Positions 43,316 through 52,017 of a stretch of DNA of 64,000 bases are shown piece after piece. The notes beneath the pieces are model-generated. The model made no database searches. It saw only the letters and a program-made list of their open reading frames with translations, and was not told the DNA's origin. A program made the position numbers and the translations under genes. The DNA is from Pseudomonas reinekei. GTDB taxonomy: Bacteria; Pseudomonadota; Gammaproteobacteria; Pseudomonadales; Pseudomonadaceae. Position 1 is the stretch's first letter, and each line of letters begins with the position of its first letter. The DNA lies in assembly GCF_001945365.1 (NCBI RefSeq), contig NZ_MSTQ01000019.1, forward strand, positions 1 through 64,000, in the 5' to 3' direction.

Positions 43316-43698
43316 TGCTGGAGTTCGGAAGGTGACTTGGCCGGACGCTTACCGCAATTGAGCTCCGCTACCAACATGTGTTGGCTAGTTATTTGTCATG
43401 ACAACGCCGCATTCGGCCCTTCGCCGCAAGACCCATTACTTCTCCCGTGCCGAGAGGTCTTGTAGTTTTCTTGCTGGCTTTCCGATGCTTATCTACTCTT
43501 GCCAGGCCGTTTAGCCATGACCTGGATTGAGCAACTTTTCATACTTTTGCTCAGATCGATCACCCTAATGCCTGAGGCTTCTATACCCGGGTATGGTATC
43601 GAGCGCGTTCGCCCCGATGCAGACTATTTCTCCGGGCGACACACCACTCTCAAACCGAAGGTGGAGTGTTCGCCGATCCAGGTAATAGGAGAATGATC
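43316..43698. other. Transition from accessory DNA to core-like sequence
   Basis: No supported gene. Composition shifts to GC-rich by about 43660, where a ribosome site AGGAG precedes the MBL-fold gene. The right end of the island is probably in this interval; no copy of the missing folE portion is found here. Confidence 0.4.
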
Positions 43699-44637
43699 AT
43701 GACGACGCATCTGAACCACAGCGCCCCAAAGGCTGAAACCAACGATCAGCAGGGATCGGGTTTCGAAGAGCTGGTGCCTTCGCGTTATGCCGTGCGGGTC
43801 GGCGAGATCGACGTGCTGGTGATCAGCGACGGCGTGCTGCCGCTGCCGACATCAACCATGTCCACCAACGCCGACCCGGCCGCCCGCGCGGCGTGGTTCA
43901 AGGACATGTTCCTGGGGCCGGACGCTTTCGACTGGGCGTTGAACGTGCTGGTGGTGCGCAGCGGCGAGCAGGTGATCCTGGTCGATGCCGGCCTGGGCGG
44001 GCAGTTCCCCGGTTTCCCGCGGGCCGGGCAGTTCCCCAAGCGTCTGGCGGGTGCCGGTATCGAACTGGAGGCGGTGACCGACGTCATCATTACCCACATG
44101 CACATGGACCACATCGGTGGGCTGCTGGTGGATGAAGTGAAGAACCGTCTGCGTCCGGACGTGCGCATCCATGTGGCCGCGACTGAAGTCGCGTTCTGGG
44201 AATCACCGGATTTCACCCAGACTGAAATGCCGTCGCCTGTGCCGGATGTACTGCGGTCGACTGCCAACGAGTTCATGGCTATTTATGGCGACAAGGTGCG
44301 CACGTTCGAAAATGAATACGAAGTAGCGCCGGGTGTGGTTGCCAAGCTGACTGGCGGTCACACGCCGGGGCATTGTGTGGTGTATGTGAACTCGGGTGGC
44401 GAGCGGTTGACCTTTGCTGGGGACGCGCTGTTTCCGGTGGCGTTCGAGCATCCGGATTGGCATAACGGGTTTGAACATGATCCCGAGGAGTCAGTGCGGG
44501 TTCGAGTTCGTTTGATGCAAGAGGCAGTGGCGAGCGGGGAGTTGTTTGTAGCGACGCACTTGCCGTTTCCTTCGGTTGGGCGGGTGAAGGTAGATGGGGA
44601 TGCGTTTCGGTGGGTGGCGGCATTTTGGGATTTTTGA
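43699..44637 (+). CDS. MBL-fold metallo-hydrolase
   Basis: About 312 residues from ATG 43699 (AGGAG eight bases upstream; an ATG at 43693 is too close). The metallo-beta-lactamase fold is clear: ILVDAGLGG, the metal motif THMHMDHIGG near residue 140 (H-x-H-x-D-H), GGHTPGH near 225 and FAGDALFP near 245 carrying the bridging Asp. There is no signal peptide. The length and insertions fit the AHL-lactonase-like / generic MBL branch, but quorum-quenching activity cannot be claimed from sequence. GC-rich codons indicate core origin. Confidence 0.88.
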   Translation: MTTHLNHSAPKAETNDQQGSGFEELVPSRYAVRVGEIDVLVISDGVLPLPTSTMSTNADPAARAAWFKDMFLGPDAFDWALNVLVVRSGEQVILVDAGLGGQFPGFPRAGQFPKRLAGAGIELEAVTDVIITHMHMDHIGGLLVDEVKNRLRPDVRIHVAATEVAFWESPDFTQTEMPSPVPDVLRSTANEFMAIYGDKVRTFENEYEVAPGVVAKLTGGHTPGHCVVYVNSGGERLTFAGDALFPVAFEHPDWHNGFEHDPEESVRVRVRLMQEAVASGELFVATHLPFPSVGRVKVDGDAFRWVAAFWDF

Positions 44638-44759
44638 TGGCTCGGTGGAGCTCGGCCAAATTTAGAGTGGGCCGCTGTCACCTCGACAATGATGTCGTCC
44701 TACTCTCCGTCTAGCCAGTAGGCTCACACAGTTGAATTGCGCAAGAATCTTCATTTGTC

Positions 44760-44918
44760 GTGAGTGCGGTGACCAGCATGCAATCGAGACTGAGCCGCAC
44801 CGGAATCGGGATTGAGCTGGCAAATGAGGCGGGGCAGTTGATTCTCGAGATTCAACAGGGCTCGAGGCGTGTGTTATATACGGTCAGCCAGTTCAATTCC
44901 ACCCTACAATTGAATTGA
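44760..44918 (+). CDS. Possible 52-residue protein
   Basis: A GTG-started frame (ATG alternative at 44778) encodes MSAVTSMQSRLSRTGIGIEL, then an amphipathic stretch and a tail ending STLQLN. No clear ribosome site is seen and no family is recognised. It is listed because the codons look coding and the gap between MBL gene and REP pair is otherwise empty. Confidence 0.25.
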   Translation: MSAVTSMQSRLSRTGIGIELANEAGQLILEIQQGSRRVLYTVSQFNSTLQLN

Positions 44919-44927
44919 CCACAAACC

Positions 44928-45028
44928 TGTAGGAGCGAGCTTGGTCGCGATGGAGGCCAACGATAACGCGGGGTGTCAGGCATCCAACGTAAAAGTTAAC
45001 CATCGTGAGCAAGCCACGCTCCCACAGG
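44928..45028. repeat. Decayed REP doublet (REPIN-like)
   Basis: CTGTAGGAGCGAGCTTGGTC at 44928 and the reverse complement of CATCGTGAGCAAGCCACGCT (45001-45020, followed by CCCACAG) are opposed REP copies with several substitutions compared with the intact pair at 19489-19579. They enclose about 50 bases of spacer. Confidence 0.7.
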
Positions 45029-45058
45029 GGTTGCAGCCCAGCCCCAACCAGGGTGTGG

Positions 45059-45622
45059 TCAGAGTGCTGCGAGGAACTTGTCCACCACCTGACTCTTGTT
45101 CTGGTCGCCACCCTTCTGCTCTTTCTCCTGCTCGACGATTTCCGCTTTTTCCTGCATGCGCCGGGCGACTTCCTCGCCGATAGCCTTTTGTCTCTCCGGC
45201 GGCATCTCGTCGACTTGTTCCTGAGTCAGGCCCATCTCTTCCAGTATCGCGTCGTGGATGCGCTGTTCCGGGGTCTTGCTCATGTATTCCTTGAATTCGG
45301 AAGTGGCCGAACCTACGCCATTGACGGCCTCCGCCACGCCTTCAGGCAATGGCGCATAGACCGCTTGCAGATTCACACGGGTCTTAGCGAATGCTTCGTC
45401 AACGTTGTCGCTGATCTTGGTAGCCTCGCTGACCTGCTGCGTAGTCTGCCCCGTAGCGGATTCCTGAACCTGTGTAGTGATCTGGGGGTCCTGCGCCTGC
45501 ACGCTGTTTTGCAGAGCCTGGGTTATGACGCTTTGCAGTCCGGCCGCAGCCTCGGCAGTGGCGTCTTCGCCGGGACGCTTGGGAAGCGGCATGACCAGAT
45601 TTTGTTTGGCACTGACCAACAT
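45059..45622 (-). CDS. Unknown protein with Gln-rich N-half and charged C-half
   Basis: The 187-residue frame has AAGGA seven bases before ATG 45622. The N-half is Ala/Gln/Thr-rich (ALQNSVQAQDPQITTQVQESATGQTTQQV). The C-half has acidic amphipathic helices with DAILEEMGLTQEQVDEMPPERQKAIGEEVA, a short helical motif I know from the C-termini of many otherwise unrelated proteobacterial proteins, followed by a coiled-coil-like Lys/Glu tail. There is no signal or membrane helix. The function is unknown; secretion or effector roles cannot be supported or excluded. Confidence 0.65.
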   Translation of the reverse strand: MLVSAKQNLVMPLPKRPGEDATAEAAAGLQSVITQALQNSVQAQDPQITTQVQESATGQTTQQVSEATKISDNVDEAFAKTRVNLQAVYAPLPEGVAEAVNGVGSATSEFKEYMSKTPEQRIHDAILEEMGLTQEQVDEMPPERQKAIGEEVARRMQEKAEIVEQEKEQKGGDQNKSQVVDKFLAAL

Positions 45623-46555
45623 GATGAAGTCCTTTTGGATGATTTCGGAGCAGGACTTCTTGCAAAGACTATACCTATAATAAAAACTTTATTTAAATCA
45701 ATTGATTAAATGTTAAAAGACAGCCTTTCCACCGCGGAATGGGCAAATCTATGCCGACGAACGGCAAAGGTTTGCGGGCGCAGGGAAGGTCGATACCGCA
45801 CTGTTTCAGAAATCCGGATTGGTGTGTCAATCGCTTGGTCGACAGCTTAATGATGATACCGGCCAGGGTAAATCTGGGCCAGGCGACATAGGCCCTTGGG
45901 GATCGCCATTTGAAGTTGAGGATGCCCGTCTTCTGGGTAAAGCCGCGCTCGCTGAGTGCCAAGCGATGCGGGCGCTGAAACTCCGAATCTTTGCGTACAA
46001 GCGCCGTGAATGCGTAGCTAAACGCTGAGTTAAGTTCGGTGGCTTGCCGGTGCATCCTTTGTTCCACTCGGGCGCGGGCCGAGGGCCCGGTGGGCTGTTT
46101 CGCAGAACATCCACTCGGCCCTCCGACGGTGCAGGTCAAATCATAAGCAAAAAGAGAGTCGACCTTCGAACCGACTTGCCGGGAAGGTATGCTTCTATGT
46201 AGGAGCAAACATGCTGGCTTCTAGAGTGGGTTGGACTGTCCACAGAGTGTGCTGGTCCTGCCCACTCGATAACTGTCCCATCATGCTGCATGCTTCCCTG
46301 CTGGCCAATGCCGAGATATTGCCGCAGGCCAGACAAGGGAGCTACTTTTTCAACAGAATCGGCCGATTTCTGCCTATCACGAGGGGCAGAGAACGGCCAA
46401 TAGCGGACGTTCGTCATCCTCGATCGCATCAGCATCAATTGCCTTTCCCGTCATTTAAAAATGGTTGCTAAGAGTCAATAAGAGATATCGTAATTGAGCC
46501 GGCAACCTGCGCAGGGGGGCTCGTCGATGCTGAGCTATAGCTTGTTTTTATACTT
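45623..46555. other. Long gene-poor accessory stretch
   Basis: An AT-rich block at 45665-45715 is the promoter area of the minus-strand gene at 45059. Between about 45740 and 46140 both strands are open (plus frame ending 46027, minus frame 45693-46208), yet neither has a start with a ribosome site or recognisable domain; this may be a decayed gene or repeated element. 46356-46415 holds dispersed repeat copy B. No gene is called. Confidence 0.4.
46356..46415 (-). repeat. Dispersed intergenic repeat, copy B
   Basis: On the minus strand GACGAACGTCCGCTATTGGC followed by CGTTCTCTGCCCCTCG aligns with copy A at 30565-30601. Within copy B, CGGCCGATTTCTGCCT and the complement of GAGGGGCAGAGAACGGCC form an imperfect inverted pair. 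Confidence 0.5.
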
Positions 46556-47482
46556 CTATCCTACTTCCCTCTTGAGATGATTAAAGTCCTCAGAAGCCGC
46601 GGGATGCTTAAGTAAATCTTTAATAAAATCTTCAGTGTAGTTGCACTTAATTAACGCATCCCCGATTGATTCCGAATTTAAAAACGCCTCGTACAGTGAA
46701 ACGATCCCTATACCTTTGGGTGACTTCTCAAGAAGGTAGACTACGAGCGGATGCTTTTCAAATGTTCGTAAAGCCCGACTCCTTAAGTTGCTATTAGAAG
46801 ACTTAATTATTTGCTCAAAATTATCAGGCTGGAGTTTAGACATAATTGACTCGGTGTAACTCTTAAGTACCGAGCTCAAGTCCTTAAGTCCGGCGACCTG
46901 AGAGGAAAGGTCTTCGAGCTCATGGTCCCGTTTTTTTGCTGCAAGTAAATCCGCAAAGAGTCCGGCCCATTGATCCCGAAGCCAAGATGATAAGTCGTCA
47001 AACTTCTCAAAATCGCGAACTAAATTGTTTCTTTTCTGAGAGTATATATCGTCGATTAGTTTGAAAATATTGACATTGTCGACATGAGCATATGAAATAT
47101 CCTTGTTATGTCTGTTTTTTTTGTAGGTGTGGTACTCGGAGTGAACATTTTTCTCTATAAAAATATAAATTGGAATATCATTAACTCTTGCGGTCTCATA
47201 CTCTTTTTTTGTCACCGAATTAAAGTGCTCTAATCCAGACTCGATATCAGTATCTGAAGACGGACTTCCATATCTCCCTCCGATTATTAGAACCAGTATG
47301 TGACAATTTTTTATTTCATCATAGCAAGAAACGTCTAAAGGTGAGTCGTGATGAAATGGAATGTCGCCCTGCTCGTATAAAACAGATTCATAACCTAATC
47401 CATCGATGAAAATTTCAAGACTATTTCTAATATGCTTAAGATCATAATAAGTAGAAGATACGAAAACACGTGGTTTGGCCAT
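46556..47482 (-). CDS. DUF4062 domain protein
   Basis: This 308-residue protein begins MAKPRVFVSSTYYDLKHIR, the hallmark FVSSTxxDL start of DUF4062, with the further family segments CHILVLIIGGRYGS near 62 and TKKEYETA near 90. A C-terminal helical half (about 170-308) is not recognised and could be an effector or sensor part. DUF4062 is a nucleotide-hydrolase-like fold often found attached to STAND or other signalling modules in mobile and defence-rich regions; its activity is unproven. Very AT-rich codons and orphan position suggest recent transfer. Confidence 0.82.
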   Translation of the reverse strand: MAKPRVFVSSTYYDLKHIRNSLEIFIDGLGYESVLYEQGDIPFHHDSPLDVSCYDEIKNCHILVLIIGGRYGSPSSDTDIESGLEHFNSVTKKEYETARVNDIPIYIFIEKNVHSEYHTYKKNRHNKDISYAHVDNVNIFKLIDDIYSQKRNNLVRDFEKFDDLSSWLRDQWAGLFADLLAAKKRDHELEDLSSQVAGLKDLSSVLKSYTESIMSKLQPDNFEQIIKSSNSNLRSRALRTFEKHPLVVYLLEKSPKGIGIVSLYEAFLNSESIGDALIKCNYTEDFIKDLLKHPAASEDFNHLKREVG

Positions 47483-47989
47483 GGCATTCCATTCCAGATT
47501 ACTAAAATTCCGCCGATAATATCAAAAAGCCACAGGCGCGTCGATTGGTGCCAGAAAATGAATTGAGCTCTGCAGTACGTATTACGTTCAGTTGTCAAGG
47601 ACACAGCTGAACGCAAGGGAGCAAATCCGATAGTGCTTGCTCAATGTAGCGCAGCCGATTCCTGGCATACGTTAGGAGCAGCTTAGAGTTGGCTGCCGTC
47701 TTTCTTTACAGGCAAAAAACGACCAAATGCAGCCCATCGCCCCCGGTAATAGTCGGCGACGAGCGGCCAATCGTTAGTATTCGGCCAAGTATGACCGGTA
47801 GGAATAAACAACCCAAAGCAGCCATTAATGGACCTTAATTTCCATTCAGACTGGACATCAGGCCTACTCCTGACACAAAATTGTAAAATTGTAAAATTTG
47901 AATCTTTTGATATTTAGATCTGAGAGTCAATAGTATCTTACACCCCTCCATATATTCTAAGTGTCAGTGATATTAGTGTTTGAGAGGGG
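47483..47989. other. Intergenic accessory stretch with repeat relatives
   Basis: It contains the DUF4062 promoter side (near 47490-47560). At 47711-47807 lie GGCCAA/TTGGCC-rich segments related to the dispersed repeat, and around 47878-47900 an AT-rich tandem AATTGTAAAATTGTAAAATT. No gene is seen. Confidence 0.4.
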
Positions 47990-48544
47990 CTATTCACGCT
48001 GGGCCAAACAGTTAATCCAATATCCTGCTCGATTGCCTAAATGAAATCTACGTGCCCGCCAGATATTCGTCAACTTTAACCCCCCTACCGAATCTATCAA
48101 CTTAACAAGCCTATCAATAGTAAAAAAATTCACCAAAGTAGCATTCAATATGTGCTCTCCTTCGCCCTCTAAAACCGACATATAAAAAACACCACCCCTA
48201 TACAATTGCTTAATGATTATTTGGAGTGTGGCACATTCAGAACTTCGGGGGACGTACATCAGGCTAGCTCGTGCCCATATGCCATGAAACTGCATTGAAA
48301 ACGGCATGTGCTCCGCACTACCGAGAACGTATATTGGCCCCACGACATTTTTTGCAATGCTAAGCATTTGTTCGGAGGGGTCCATACCGACAACCTCGTA
48401 GCCAGCTGAGAAAAAATGCTCAGCGTCAAATCCAGCCCCACAACCCAAATCTAAAATGCGCCCATGGGCAGGCATAAGCTCCAGAAATCGTTCCCTAGCT
48501 AGCGCTCTCGGAGCCATGAAGTAGTTTTTATTCACCTTCTTCAT
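47990..48544 (-). CDS. Class I SAM-dependent methyltransferase
   Basis: This 184-residue protein has motif I RILDLGCGAGFDAEHF near 30 and the acidic end of strand 2 in VVGMDPSEQML near 53, then AEHMPFSMQFHGIWA near 78, the strand-4 region. It belongs to the small Methyltransf_11/25 type that methylates small molecules or peptides. It lies at the left end of the 48-51.5 kb cluster, on the strand opposite to the GRDP-like gene, with 363 bases between starts. Confidence 0.88.
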   Translation of the reverse strand: MKKVNKNYFMAPRALARERFLELMPAHGRILDLGCGAGFDAEHFFSAGYEVVGMDPSEQMLSIAKNVVGPIYVLGSAEHMPFSMQFHGIWARASLMYVPRSSECATLQIIIKQLYRGGVFYMSVLEGEGEHILNATLVNFFTIDRLVKLIDSVGGLKLTNIWRARRFHLGNRAGYWINCLAQRE

Positions 48545-48907
48545 TTCCTAAATTAGATCCATTACTTGCTTGACTTAAATAGCACTTCATCACGTACTAC
48601 TTCAAAAATTTGCGACAGATAAAAGGCCGCTTGTGCATTATTTTACGAGACAAAATGAACTGCGCAACTTTAAGCGAAAGAGCTAATAGCTGACCACCAT
48701 TAGGATAATGAACAATCCAAGCCAAGCCAAAACGAAAACACTTTCCTTTTGCCGGATACCCAAAGTCTCCTTGCGTTTCGTGGCATGGTGTCGACGGTGC
48801 AACAAAAGTCGGAAGTGGCGTGGACTGGTTCAATTGCACCTCCTTGCAAAATTGGAAGGAGCGGCTAGCATTCCTAATGCATTGATACGGCATATCTGGA
48901 GATGGCT
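48545..48907. other. Divergent region upstream of methyltransferase and GRDP-like genes
   Basis: It should hold promoters for both directions. A 27-codon frame at 48785-48868 (MVSTVQQKSEVAWTGSIAPP then CKIGRSG) is noted as a conceivable short peptide but has no ribosome site. Longer frames on both strands look accidental. Confidence 0.35.
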
Positions 48908-49438
48908 ATGAGCAAGACTAGCGGTCCTTCAAAAAAAAAACCAGTCAGAGATGAGCGCTGGAAAGTCGCAGTACTATCTAGCGCTTTAGCTGCGGAGAGC
49001 ACTGATTTTACACCACTCATTGCACGCTATACCAAAGAGTACGGTGTGACTGACGATGAAGCCAAAGAGCACATCAAAGAAATGTGTCGTTTCCTTGCGC
49101 TCTCTGCCAATGTGACCCAGGGACGTTACTCAATTATGGGGGCAGTAGATCATGTTTGGCATATGTTTCTGATCTTCACTAAACTCTACGCTGAATTCTG
49201 CGATGCTGTAGCAGGTAAATTTATTCACCATTTGCCTGCACAGATGCTTTCCCAAACGAAAGGCCTCTACAACAAAGGTTACAAACTTCTACTAAGTGAC
49301 TATAAACTTGCCTTCAATGAGGACCCTCCCGCTCACATTTGGCCACGAGTTAAGTTGGGCACAATGGCTGAAGTGGAATGTATTTCTTGTGAATGCGAAA
49401 CCTGCTCTCCTGTTAGCCCACCCTGTGATGCAAATTGA
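48908..49438 (+). CDS. GRDP-like domain protein with Cys-rich C-terminus
   Basis: About 176 residues from ATG 48908 (GGAG eight bases upstream; ATG 48902 overlaps the ribosome site). The central segment VDHVWHMFLIFTKLYAEFCD, then GKFIHHLP, matches the GRDP-like pattern (D-x2-WH...Y-x2-FC) of bacterial glycine-rich-domain-containing proteins. The last 20 residues are Cys-rich: CISCECETCSPVSPPCDAN, five Cys. The stop codon overlaps the first possible start of the glycosyltransferase gene, so the two are translationally coupled. The Cys tail could bind metal or be a modification target. Function unknown. Confidence 0.7.
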   Translation: MSKTSGPSKKKPVRDERWKVAVLSSALAAESTDFTPLIARYTKEYGVTDDEAKEHIKEMCRFLALSANVTQGRYSIMGAVDHVWHMFLIFTKLYAEFCDAVAGKFIHHLPAQMLSQTKGLYNKGYKLLLSDYKLAFNEDPPAHIWPRVKLGTMAEVECISCECETCSPVSPPCDAN

Positions 49439-49455
49439 CCTCCACGGATGCGAAC

Positions 49456-50706
49456 ATGACCAAGCGAGCAGCTCGGATATTAGTCGTAGGAAAATTCCCC
49501 CCCATTCAAGGCGGAGTTAGTGCTCAGGTTTTTGCTTCAGTTGTTGACCTTGCGAAAGCGGGGCATACAGTTGACGTGGTTACAAACTCAGACGAGGTTG
49601 AGATAAATTTCAGATGCAATGTCTCGTTCTCCGACGCCGCAAATCTTGCTAAACGCCTATCTATGGGAAAGGTGTCAGTATATTCAACAACTCCAAATGG
49701 TAGCGCAAGAGCGATTCCGCAAAGTCAGTTCTTTACCGAGAAGCTATATGGTTTGGGATGTCGACTTATAGAGCAAAACGAATATGACTTCATTGTCGGC
49801 TGGTACTTGGCTCCGTATGGAATGGTAGCAGCTGCCTTAGCAACGAAAGCTAAGAAAGTGTTATTACTTTGCCATGCTGGATCCGATGCCTTTCGTTTAG
49901 CACAACATGCAGACATGTCCTTCACAATCAAAGACACCCTTCGCTCAGCACATCGAGTTTTGACGTACGATCATCTGAAAATTCGAAACCAAATGGATTT
50001 GCTAGGAGTAAAAGAAGAAAAACGAATATATATTAATGCAACAGCACTACCGGAAATTTATTTCCCTAAAACTAGAATCAGTCCAAAGAGTGTCGACGCG
50101 TCTACCCCACTAACATTATTGCATTATTCTAAAATTGGCGAGGCAAAGGGCTCATTTGACTTGGTCAGAAGCCTTACACGCCTGTCAGAAAGAAAGCTTA
50201 ATTTTCAATTTTTTTGCGTGGAACTAGGCTGGCCTACAGCTATTGAGAAATTTAAGAACGCTGTTGCCACGTCGGAGACGCTCAGCAAGCGGACGAAATT
50301 TTTAGCCCCGGTGCCGCCTTGGGAAGTAAATACAATGCTGTCCGCCGCTGACTTAGTAGTTTGCTTAGAGCGTAAATTTGATATTGATTCGCACTCGCCT
50401 AAAGTTCCGCGTGAAGTGATGGCGGCAGGAAGTACATTGATTGTGTCAAGAGAGGTGGCTGACAAACAACCATTTTCACGAAGCCTAGTAAATAAACGGA
50501 CAGCAATTGTTGTTGATGACCCTAATGATATTCAACAATTGGACTGCGCTCTTGAGATGGCAATCTCGAATGCAGTACTAATGCGGTCCATTGCAACCCA
50601 AGGCCGCTTTATAAGTGAAGCATTCGAAGGGCACTTACCTACTCAAACTGCATACGCTACCGCGATTGGTAACTGGTGGAATTTATCCAAACCAGCAGGT
50701 AAGTGA
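49456..50706 (+). CDS. GT4-type glycosyltransferase
   Basis: About 416 residues from ATG 49456; a TTG at 49435 overlapping the upstream stop is an alternative. The GT-B fold is indicated by KFPPIQGGVSAQVF at the N-terminus (acceptor-side Gly loop), a mid-chain LLHYSKIGEAKGSFDLV segment that opens the donor domain, and PREVMAAGSTLIVS in place of the E-x7-E donor motif. There is no membrane helix. The acceptor is unknown. Coupling to the Cys-rich GRDP-like gene suggests the latter, or a product of the cluster, is glycosylated. Its 3' end overlaps the oxygenase gene tail to tail by 24 bases. Confidence 0.8.
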   Translation: MTKRAARILVVGKFPPIQGGVSAQVFASVVDLAKAGHTVDVVTNSDEVEINFRCNVSFSDAANLAKRLSMGKVSVYSTTPNGSARAIPQSQFFTEKLYGLGCRLIEQNEYDFIVGWYLAPYGMVAAALATKAKKVLLLCHAGSDAFRLAQHADMSFTIKDTLRSAHRVLTYDHLKIRNQMDLLGVKEEKRIYINATALPEIYFPKTRISPKSVDASTPLTLLHYSKIGEAKGSFDLVRSLTRLSERKLNFQFFCVELGWPTAIEKFKNAVATSETLSKRTKFLAPVPPWEVNTMLSAADLVVCLERKFDIDSHSPKVPREVMAAGSTLIVSREVADKQPFSRSLVNKRTAIVVDDPNDIQQLDCALEMAISNAVLMRSIATQGRFISEAFEGHLPTQTAYATAIGNWWNLSKPAGK

Positions 50707-51222
50707 ACAGCGCTGTCCCTTCTTTACCAGTGTAACTCTATGCATTAATTCACTACCAAATATAACTGCTGTTCCAGCAACAGATGGAGCAGATATAGTT
50801 CTATCGTAGGGTGAGCGCAATTTGACTTGTAGTTCACCTCCCTCGTAGTCGTTTTCGTCGGAAAGCTGGACTACTAATGTTACCTTTCTGCCATCTTGGT
50901 GAACCCGGTCTGCATCGACATGCCAATCATAGAAATCACCGGTGCGGTATAAGGCCAACTGTATGCCTAAACATTTCTCTAATGGGGTATTACAAACTCC
51001 ATGCTCCGCTCGAATCACTCCGAAAGCCCAATTGCTCCAGGTGCAATTAGTATCTAAGAAAGCAACGACGGATTTCCGATGACTTGGATTGAACAGCTGC
51101 GCATGCCCCACGCGACCTGCACTAAAAGTCAAATTGACTGCGAGCGCTCTTAGTGTGTCAATGTCGTGCAAAGTCATAGCATCGAGAATATATGCATAAC
51201 CAGTTTCAGTAAATTCATTCAT
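50683..51222 (-). CDS. 2OG-Fe(II) oxygenase (prolyl-4-hydroxylase-like)
   Basis: About 179 residues from ATG 51222. The double-stranded beta-helix shows the metal motif DWHVDAD (H-x-D) near residue 104, the distal His in ELMHRVTLV near 160 and the 2-oxoglutarate Arg in GQRCSLTCW, as in P4Hc/PKHD-type hydroxylases. LVVQLSDENDYEGGEL is typical of that branch. It would hydroxylate a peptide or small molecule using O2 and 2-oxoglutarate. It is convergent with the glycosyltransferase and overlaps its end. Confidence 0.88.
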   Translation of the reverse strand: MNEFTETGYAYILDAMTLHDIDTLRALAVNLTFSAGRVGHAQLFNPSHRKSVVAFLDTNCTWSNWAFGVIRAEHGVCNTPLEKCLGIQLALYRTGDFYDWHVDADRVHQDGRKVTLVVQLSDENDYEGGELQVKLRSPYDRTISAPSVAGTAVIFGSELMHRVTLVKKGQRCSLTCWFG

Positions 51223-51282
51223 TTGCTTTCGCTCGATTATACTGAAGTGTGGGCCCACGAATAGTATGACGCTGAGATTCTC

Positions 51283-51498
51283 TCACAGAGACAACCGTGC
51301 TTTCGTTTCAATACGAAGCGTCTCTGCTACTAAGGCAGACTTCGTCACTTTTGCTTCGTAATACCGGCGTAGCGCCCGCAGGACATACTCCATAAGCGAC
51401 CCGCCCCTCCTCATAATTTCGAACAGATCCTGCACCTCCCAATTACCAATATCTTTCACCAACAAATAAACCACTTCCGATAACTCTGGCACTAGCAT
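51283..51498 (-). CDS. Small helical protein upstream of the oxygenase
   Basis: 71 residues from ATG 51498 (a TTG at 51504 is possible). The product is helical (MLVPELSEVVYLLVKDIGNW..., then EYVLRALRRYYEAKVTKSALVAE) with a basic middle. There is no signal peptide. It ends 60 bases before the oxygenase start on the same strand, so co-transcription is likely. No family is recognised; it could be a partner or substrate of the oxygenase. Confidence 0.5.
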   Translation of the reverse strand: MLVPELSEVVYLLVKDIGNWEVQDLFEIMRRGGSLMEYVLRALRRYYEAKVTKSALVAETLRIETKARLSL

Positions 51499-52017
51499 TG
51501 GCAATCATCTGGCTGCATGGGCCATGCAGAGAAACCAATTCATCCAGCTACACCATCATTCTGGGCTCAAAGCTGTTCCTATTGGCATACTCAGTTTTCC
51601 GTAAGGCGACCAGCAGTCCCAGAGAAACGATGACAGCAATCCATGATATTAACCGCGCCCCGCGAGGCGAGAAATCATCCAGTGGTGGGCACTGGAAACC
51701 TGCACGCTGTCTCGACCTCTTCGCAAAGCATAGTCTCGAAAAATCAGACAATGGTAATTAGCGAATGCTCTAGGCCTCTGGGGACCAGTGCACCGGTGCC
51801 TTGAAAGCTTCTTACCGCCTGTCGTATGGGGGGCAGAGGCGACGTTATTCACACAACCAGATGAACATCCGCGCGATGATGTTGTGTTGTTGGCATTTTG
51901 GGCGGTCCCAACGGGCAGAGTGAATCTTCCCCTTTTTTCGTAGACCCCGAAGGACCGCTTTTGGCCGAAAGCAGACATTTACCATTCCACGTCTTCGCTG
52001 AGTTACGGGTGATCTCG
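51499..52017. other. Right edge of the second accessory stretch
   Basis: No supported gene; several short frames on both strands lack ribosome sites. GGACCGCTTTTGGCCGAAAG at 51951-51970 is a relative of the dispersed repeat family. Composition returns to GC-rich from 52018. Confidence 0.4.

Noticed and set aside
43699..44637. Calling the MBL-fold protein an AHL lactonase
   Set aside because: The metal motif alone does not separate lactonases from other MBL hydrolases.
45693..46208. 171-codon minus frame
   Set aside because: Long but without a start signal or domain; overlaps an equally open plus frame. Reported as a finding, not a gene.
48785..48868. 27-codon peptide frame upstream of the GRDP-like gene
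   Set aside because: Tempting as a precursor peptide, but no ribosome site and a single Cys; unsupported.
48597..48893. 98-codon minus and 67-codon plus frames in the divergent gap
   Set aside because: Both lack ribosome sites and protein-like patterns.
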